Below, piece by piece: positions 51,311-55,920 of a stretch of DNA of 55,920 nt. The stretch covers positions 1 through 55,920 of the forward strand of contig CALWTR010000030.1 of NCBI GenBank assembly GCA_944384525.1, in the 5' to 3' direction. The notes below the pieces were generated by a model. It worked only from the letters and a program-made list of their open reading frames with translations, searched no databases and was not told where the DNA came from. Position 1 is the stretch's first letter; every line of letters starts with the position of its first letter. A program made the position numbers and the translations under genes. The DNA comes from an uncultured Clostridia bacterium. GTDB taxonomy: Bacteria > Bacillota > Clostridia > Oscillospirales > CAG-272.

Positions 51311-53710
51311 TCAAACTCTCCCGAAAAATTTCTGAGCATATCTGACTGTTTCCATAGCGTCCCGCGCATAAAAATCCGCGCCTATTTTTTCCGCATAATC
51401 AGCTGTGAGCACCGCACCGCCGACAACGACCCTTAAGTCAGGCAACTCTCTCTTCAAAAGTTTTATCGTCTCCTCCATGAAAGGCACCGTGGTTGTCATA
51501 AGTGCGCTCAGACCAACGAGTCTGACGCCGTTTTCCCGCGCAAGACTCAGGACTTTTTCCGGAGGCACGTCCTTGCCTGCGTCTATGACAGTAAAGCCGT
51601 AATTTGAAAGTAACGCCTTCACAATATTTTTCCCTATATCATGGATATCCCCTTTTACGGTGGCAAGCAGTACCCTGTTGTCATCCCTGACATCGGATCC
51701 CCGCTCGGCGCCTCCGCGCGCCATAGCCTCCTTTACAGCCTCAAAAGCCGCCTCAGCGGCCTCTGCGCTCATAAGGAGCTGAGGGAGAAAAATCCTTTTT
51801 TCCTCAAAACCTTTTCCGACCTCATCAAGCGCAGGAACAATATGTGAGTTTACCACCTCGAGAGGAGGTTCATTCGACAGCATATCCCTCGCCATTGAAT
51901 AGGCTCGGTCCTTCACGCCCCGGATAACCGCTTCCCTCAGAGTCGACAGCTCTCCCTTCTCCGCCTTTGGCTGTGCTGTATCTCCCTGCGCCGCGCCTGC
52001 ATAAGCTATATAATCCTGAAAATTTTCATCTTTACCGAGGAGTGCGCGTGAGGAGTAATACACCCTCATCATCGCATCGGATCTCGGATTCATTATTGCC
52101 ATATCAAGACCGGCATACAATGCCGAAGCAAAAAATGCGGAATTCACAGCGTCCCTCAGCGGCAGACCGAAAGATATATTCGAGACGCCGAGACTGACCT
52201 TTATGCCGAGCTTTTCCTTTATCAGCGATATAGCCCGCAGGGTCGTGAGTGCTCCGTTTCTGTCGGCTGAAACTGCCATAGCCAAAGGGTCCGCTATTAT
52301 ATCCTTTCTGTCTATCCCGAGCTTCTCCGCGCGCATAACTATCTTTTCGGCTATACGGAGTCTGCCCTCGGCGGTATCCGGTATCCCATTTTCGTCGAGC
52401 GTGAGCGCTATTACAACTCCGCCGTACTTTTTGACAAGCGGGAGCACCGCCATTAGGCTCTCCTCTTTACCGTTTACTGAATTTACAAGCGGCTTGCCGT
52501 TATATTCTCTCATGGCGGCCGACAGTGCGTCTATATCGGACGTATCTATCTGCAGAGGAAGAGTCGTGACCGATTGTATACCTTTAACAGCTGACAGCAG
52601 ATTTTCTCTCTCGCAGGTCCCCGGCACACCAACGTTGACATCCAGTATATGAACTCCGCGCTCCTCCTGATCTATCGCCTCGCTGTATATATAACTCATG
52701 TCTCCGGATCGAATAGCCTCCTTCAGGCGCGCTTTCCCGGTCGGGTTTATCCGCTCTCCGACAAGAACAGGCGATCCCCCTACGGAGACGGAACGAGAGT
52801 AAGAGGTAACTACCGTATCATGCTTGAATACCGGTGCGGAAAAATCGATATCGCGAGTCTTTTGAATGATTTTTGCAATATACTCCGGTGTTGTACCACA
52901 GCATCCCCCCAAAATGCAGGCTCCGTATCCGGCTATGGTCCTCATATGTTCAGCAAACTCATCGCTGTCTACATCATATACAGTCTCTCCCGTCGAAGAT
53001 ATCTCCGGCAGACCGGCGTTTGGGCATACTATGACCGGCAACGAGGATCTTGTACATATATCGCGGACCGTGTCCAGCATCTGAGCGGGACCTAGGGAGC
53101 AATTTATACCGATAGCGTTCGCTCCCATACCCTCCAGCATCGCCACCATTACCGATGCATCCGCGCCGGTAAGGAGCTTTCCGCGCTCGTCATAAACGTT
53201 AGTGACGAAGACCGGCAGATCCGAGTTTTCCTTAGCCGCCAGAAGCGCAGCCTTTGTCTCATAGCAGTCGTTCATGGTCTCTATGAGTATGAGATCGGCT
53301 CCGGCGTCGCGCGCCGCCTTGACGCTGTCTGCGAAGACAGAGACAGCCTCCTCAAAGGGGAGGTTCCCGAACGGCTCAAGCATCTTTCCGAGCGGTCCCA
53401 TGTCGAAAGCGACATATCTGTCCTGTCCAAATTCATTTGCAGCGGATCTTGCTACATTGACGCCGGCAATGATTATTTCCCTGTAATTACTCGGGAATTT
53501 TATCCGGTTTGCACCAAAGGTATTGGTGCTGATTATATCACTCCCTGCCCTCAGATATTCCGCGTGTATCCCGCGGACGATCTCAGGGTGAGAAATATTC
53601 CATAACTCAGGCAACTCTCCCGAGCCGAGCCCTCTGCGCTGCAGAAGCGTCCCCATAGCTCCGTCCATATAGACAAACGAGCTTTTTATCTTTTCCAAAA
53701 GCGGTATCAT
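51311..53710 (-). CDS. metH: Cobalamin-dependent methionine synthase, without reactivation domain
   Basis: Transfers methyl from 5-methyl-THF through cobalamin to homocysteine. It has 799 residues versus about 1200 for full-length MetH. Homocysteine domain about 1-290 (MDGAMGTLLQRRG; zinc Cys in INCSLGP and GGCCGTTPE). Pterin domain about 305-565 (GERINPTGKARLKEA). Cobalamin cap and Rossmann domains from about 580 (VKGDIHDIGKNIV with the cobalt-ligating His). The AdoMet reactivation domain is absent and supplied by the next gene upstream. Third gene of metF-activator-metH. Confidence 0.96.
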   Translation of the reverse strand: MIPLLEKIKSSFVYMDGAMGTLLQRRGLGSGELPELWNISHPEIVRGIHAEYLRAGSDIISTNTFGANRIKFPSNYREIIIAGVNVARSAANEFGQDRYVAFDMGPLGKMLEPFGNLPFEEAVSVFADSVKAARDAGADLILIETMNDCYETKAALLAAKENSDLPVFVTNVYDERGKLLTGADASVMVAMLEGMGANAIGINCSLGPAQMLDTVRDICTRSSLPVIVCPNAGLPEISSTGETVYDVDSDEFAEHMRTIAGYGACILGGCCGTTPEYIAKIIQKTRDIDFSAPVFKHDTVVTSYSRSVSVGGSPVLVGERINPTGKARLKEAIRSGDMSYIYSEAIDQEERGVHILDVNVGVPGTCERENLLSAVKGIQSVTTLPLQIDTSDIDALSAAMREYNGKPLVNSVNGKEESLMAVLPLVKKYGGVVIALTLDENGIPDTAEGRLRIAEKIVMRAEKLGIDRKDIIADPLAMAVSADRNGALTTLRAISLIKEKLGIKVSLGVSNISFGLPLRDAVNSAFFASALYAGLDMAIMNPRSDAMMRVYYSSRALLGKDENFQDYIAYAGAAQGDTAQPKAEKGELSTLREAVIRGVKDRAYSMARDMLSNEPPLEVVNSHIVPALDEVGKGFEEKRIFLPQLLMSAEAAEAAFEAVKEAMARGGAERGSDVRDDNRVLLATVKGDIHDIGKNIVKALLSNYGFTVIDAGKDVPPEKVLSLARENGVRLVGLSALMTTTVPFMEETIKLLKRELPDLRVVVGGAVLTADYAEKIGADFYARDAMETVRYAQKFFGRV

Positions 53711-53744
53711 CCTCGGCTCTCCTTAGTTATGAAAGAATTTACGG

Positions 53745-54347
53745 TCATTCCGTTTTTATCCCGACTATCGCCGTGACTGACTTAGTCGGAAGCATCATAA
53801 GCGCGTCGGTAGTATATATCCCCGCCTTTATATTTGCGGAAAGATATTCAAGTATATTCTTTTGCCAGGATATATCAAAATCACCGTACCCGGCACTGAA
53901 GCGAAAAACATGCGGGACACCGTCGAGCAGACGTTTCTCGATAAGGTCGCACCATTTCTCAACGGCAGAGGATCCAAGCGCATCGGCTATAACTCCCTTT
54001 GCAGGCGAGACTGAGGACAGCGACGTTATGAGCATATCGAGCCCTCTTCCTGCGGTAGCGGCAAACAAAAGTGCCCTTCCGCATCCTGACATATGACGAT
54101 ATAGCGACGCACTCTCTATATTTCCGAATCCGAGATCAAGAACACCGTCCCGTGGCCTGGACACATCTGTCATCGTATAAACACACCTGTAAGAAACTGC
54201 GGCCGAAACGGCAGAAAAGCATTCGGATATCATACGCCTCTCATCGTCTCCGGGTTGATTTTTCCCATAACCGAGATATCTCTCAGCCTCTCTTATATCC
54301 GGGAGCGCCTCATTCGGCGCGGCGCTCATGGTCCTGACCGCGATCAC
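53745..54347 (-). CDS. Stand-alone methionine synthase activation-domain protein
   Basis: 200 residues similar to the C-terminal AdoMet-binding reactivation domain of MetH: EAERYLGYGK at the start, ALLFAATAGRGLDMLI, RFSAGYGDFDISWQKNIL (the RxSxGYG motif) and MLPTKSVTAIVG. It binds SAM and reductively remethylates cob(II)alamin that forms during MetH turnover. Start GTG 54347 overlaps the metF stop by 4 bp. Lies 34 bp before metH. Confidence 0.93.
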   Translation of the reverse strand: MIAVRTMSAAPNEALPDIREAERYLGYGKNQPGDDERRMISECFSAVSAAVSYRCVYTMTDVSRPRDGVLDLGFGNIESASLYRHMSGCGRALLFAATAGRGLDMLITSLSSVSPAKGVIADALGSSAVEKWCDLIEKRLLDGVPHVFRFSAGYGDFDISWQKNILEYLSANIKAGIYTTDALMMLPTKSVTAIVGIKTE

Positions 54348-55207
54348 TTCACTATTGCGGAAACATTGCGTTTTATTGCGGCCGCAACGTCCGGGTCGTT
54401 CATAGAATATATATGTACCGCATTTATACCGTTGGCGTAAAGATCAATGACCTGCTCTGTTGCATAAGCTATGCCGGCCTGTCTCATCGCAGGTATGTCG
54501 GAACCGTACCTGTCAACTATGCGGCAGAACCGCTGCGGCAAAGCCGCCCCGGATATCCTGCATATGCGCTTTATCTGCTTAGGATTTGTGACCGGCATGA
54601 TACCCGCAACTACCGGGACGTTGATGCCGGCCTCTCTGATCCGGTACATAAAATTGTAAAGTATATTATTGTCGAAAAACATCTGTGTCGTAAGAAATTC
54701 GCACCCGCACCTCACCTTTTCCGCAAGATATTTTATATCGTCGAAAGATGTAGGGCTTTCGGGATGCGACTCAGGATAGCATGCGCCGCCTATGCAGAAC
54801 CCGCCGAACTCCTTTATATCTTCTATAAGTTCAGCCGCATACCTGTATTCAAGCTTTTCCTTGTCGAACCCGTCCGGTATATCGCCGCGAAGAGCAAGCA
54901 CATTGACGATGCCGCTGTTCTTCATTTCTTGCAGCCGAGCTTTTATATCCTCCTTGCTGGAAGACACGCATGTAAGATGTGCGAGCGAGGTCACACCGAA
55001 TTTCTTCTGCAGATTTTCGGCTATTGAAAGAGTATATCCCGCGGTCGATCCTCCGGCGCCGTAGGTAACGCTCATATAACTCGGGGATAGCTCAGCGATC
55101 CTCTCCGTCGCGTTTTTGACGCTTTCATATGCGTCCCATGTTTTTGGCGGGAACACCTCAAAAGAAAGACTCGGTCTCTTCCCGTTTATTATTTCTGTTA
55201 TCTTCAT
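54344..55207 (-). CDS. metF: 5,10-methylenetetrahydrofolate reductase
   Basis: Makes 5-methyl-THF for MetH. It has 287 residues. Motifs: SLSFEVFPPK (catalytic Glu), SVTYGAGGST, NVLALRGDIP, IGGACYPESHPES, FLTTQMFFDN and AGIMPV. FAD-containing TIM barrel. First gene of the methionine operon, with a ribosome binding site (GGAGAGATGAAG region: CGGAGGAGAG just before the ATG). Confidence 0.96.
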   Translation of the reverse strand: MKITEIINGKRPSLSFEVFPPKTWDAYESVKNATERIAELSPSYMSVTYGAGGSTAGYTLSIAENLQKKFGVTSLAHLTCVSSSKEDIKARLQEMKNSGIVNVLALRGDIPDGFDKEKLEYRYAAELIEDIKEFGGFCIGGACYPESHPESPTSFDDIKYLAEKVRCGCEFLTTQMFFDNNILYNFMYRIREAGINVPVVAGIMPVTNPKQIKRICRISGAALPQRFCRIVDRYGSDIPAMRQAGIAYATEQVIDLYANGINAVHIYSMNDPDVAAAIKRNVSAIVK

Positions 55208-55217
55208 CTCTCCTCCG

Positions 55218-55260
55218 AAAAAACCGGGACGGACCTCTTATCTGCAACACGAGGTCCGTC
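55218..55260 (-). terminator. Rho-independent terminator of purA
   Basis: GACGGACCTC ... GAGGTCCGTC with a 13-nt loop; the minus strand goes on with CCCGGTTTTTTCGG. Confidence 0.82.
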
Positions 55261-55280
55261 GACTGCTCCGGCATTGAATA

Positions 55281-55920
55281 TCACATTTCTATATACTGTT
55301 CTCTCTCCGGTCCGACTGATATATACTTTATGGGACATCCCACGGCCTTTTCGATATATCTGACGTAATTTTTAGCATTTTCCGGAAGCTCATCAAAGCT
55401 CCTGCATCCGGAGATATCCGTCTTCCAGCCCTTGAAAGTCGTATAGACAGGCTTTGCGCGCATGAGAGCATCTCCCGTCGGGAAAGATTCTACCCTTACG
55501 CCGTCTACCGTATACGCCTCACATACATGTATCTCATCAAGATATGAAAGAACGTCGAGCTTGGTAAGAGCTATTGCAGTAGCCCCCTGCATCATCGCAC
55601 CGTATCTGGATGCGACTACGTCGAATCCTCCGACGCGTCTAGGTCTGCCTGTTGCGGCGCCGTATTCTCCGCCGGCCTCTCTCAGCTTGTCTCCGGCCTC
55701 TCCGAACAACTCACAGGTAAAGGGCCCCTCTCCCACGCAGGAAGAATATGCCTTCATTATTCCGAGCGACTCATCAAGCTTGAACTGCGGTATACCTGTC
55801 CCTATCGTCGCATAAGCGGCTATGGTAGAAGAGGATGAGGTATACGGATAAATACCGAAGTCTATATCTCTGAGCGCGCCGAGCTGAGCCTCAAACATGA
55901 TATTTTTGCCGCTGTTTACC
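55281..55920 (-). CDS. purA: Adenylosuccinate synthetase, C-terminal part (5' end outside the window)
   Basis: Catalyses the GTP-dependent joining of IMP and aspartate, first step from IMP to AMP. About 213 residues are visible, without the N-terminal GTP loop because the window ends. Motifs: FEAQLGALRDIDFGIYPYTSSS, GEGPFTCEL, GATTGRPRR-like GAATGRPRRVGGFD (IMP site), TKLDVLSYLDE (guanine site). The FEAQLGxLRD form differs from the FEGAQGxxLD of Bacillus and E. coli and marks a divergent PurA subgroup found in some Clostridia. Confidence 0.92.
   Translation of the reverse strand, partial: VNSGKNIMFEAQLGALRDIDFGIYPYTSSSSTIAAYATIGTGIPQFKLDESLGIMKAYSSCVGEGPFTCELFGEAGDKLREAGGEYGAATGRPRRVGGFDVVASRYGAMMQGATAIALTKLDVLSYLDEIHVCEAYTVDGVRVESFPTGDALMRAKPVYTTFKGWKTDISGCRSFDELPENAKNYVRYIEKAVGCPIKYISVGPEREQYIEM

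Noticed and set aside
55208-55280. Possible SAM or cobalamin riboswitch before metF
   Set aside because: Only 73 bp, fully accounted for by the purA terminator and the metF ribosome binding site.

Overview
This 55.9 kb window is chromosomal DNA of an endospore-forming Clostridia-type Bacillota. The evidence is pro-sigma-E with its SpoIIGA protease, a complete cotJA-cotJB-cotJC spore-coat operon, a T-box leader on thrS, a YlbF-family protein inside a miaB-mutS-mutL cluster, a discrete (Clostridia-style) MetH activation protein, and AGGAGG-type ribosome binding sites throughout. The number of glycoside hydrolases and sugar-catabolic genes fits a gut or rumen inhabitant that forages glycans. The exact genus cannot be read from the sequence.

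Layout. 1-1.9 kb: sigE and spoIIGA (minus), with a spoIIG-like promoter of unusual 22-bp spacing. 1.9-5 kb: a GH38 alpha-mannosidase between its own promoter and terminator. 5-8 kb: dxs behind an AraC regulator (minus). 8-14.1 kb: a six-gene plus-strand sugar operon (two sugar phosphate isomerase/epimerase-like proteins, two Gfo/Idh/MocA dehydrogenases, mannonate dehydratase, SDR fructuronate reductase), divergent from the AraC gene. 14.1-16.3 kb: glmM and a stand-alone left-handed beta-helix acetyltransferase-like protein. 16.5-24.4 kb: miaB-ylbF-mutS-mutL-tgt. 24.4-26.8 kb: T-box and thrS. 26.8-33.9 kb: a large BspA-type leucine-rich-repeat protein, a polysaccharide tyrosine autokinase, its PHP-type phosphatase and a GH35 beta-galactosidase. 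34-37 kb: an M20 peptidase with two membrane proteins. 37.2 kb: tRNA-Leu(UAG).

From about 37.3 to 45.16 kb lies a compositional mosaic that looks horizontally acquired next to tRNA-Leu. It holds a DUF4111 nucleotidyltransferase of the aminoglycoside-adenylyltransferase type, a carbohydrate cluster (CE7 esterase, MGH1-like hydrolase, beta-propeller glycosidase, AraC regulator), and a GC-richer FAD/Rieske oxidoreductase. It ends in an open reading frame that joins, in frame, the start of a DUF255 thioredoxin-like protein, a piece of an FAD oxidoreductase, and the complete large subunit of aconitase X. No integrase is visible.

45.5-47.3 kb: aconitase X large and small subunits. 47.4-48.2 kb: an iron-uptake operon with feoA, a Cys-rich FeoB-associated protein and twin metal-repressor-like operators, but only the C-terminal end of feoB. 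48.2-49.9 kb: NhaC-type antiporter. 50-51.2 kb: cotJABC. 51.3-55.2 kb: metF, MetH activation protein and metH. 55.3 kb to the edge: the 3' part of purA.

Most promising for new biology: the SPIE/Gfo-Idh/mannonate operon (possible oxidative glycoside or glucuronide cleavage), the three-part chimeric ORF at the island boundary, and the gutted feo operon.
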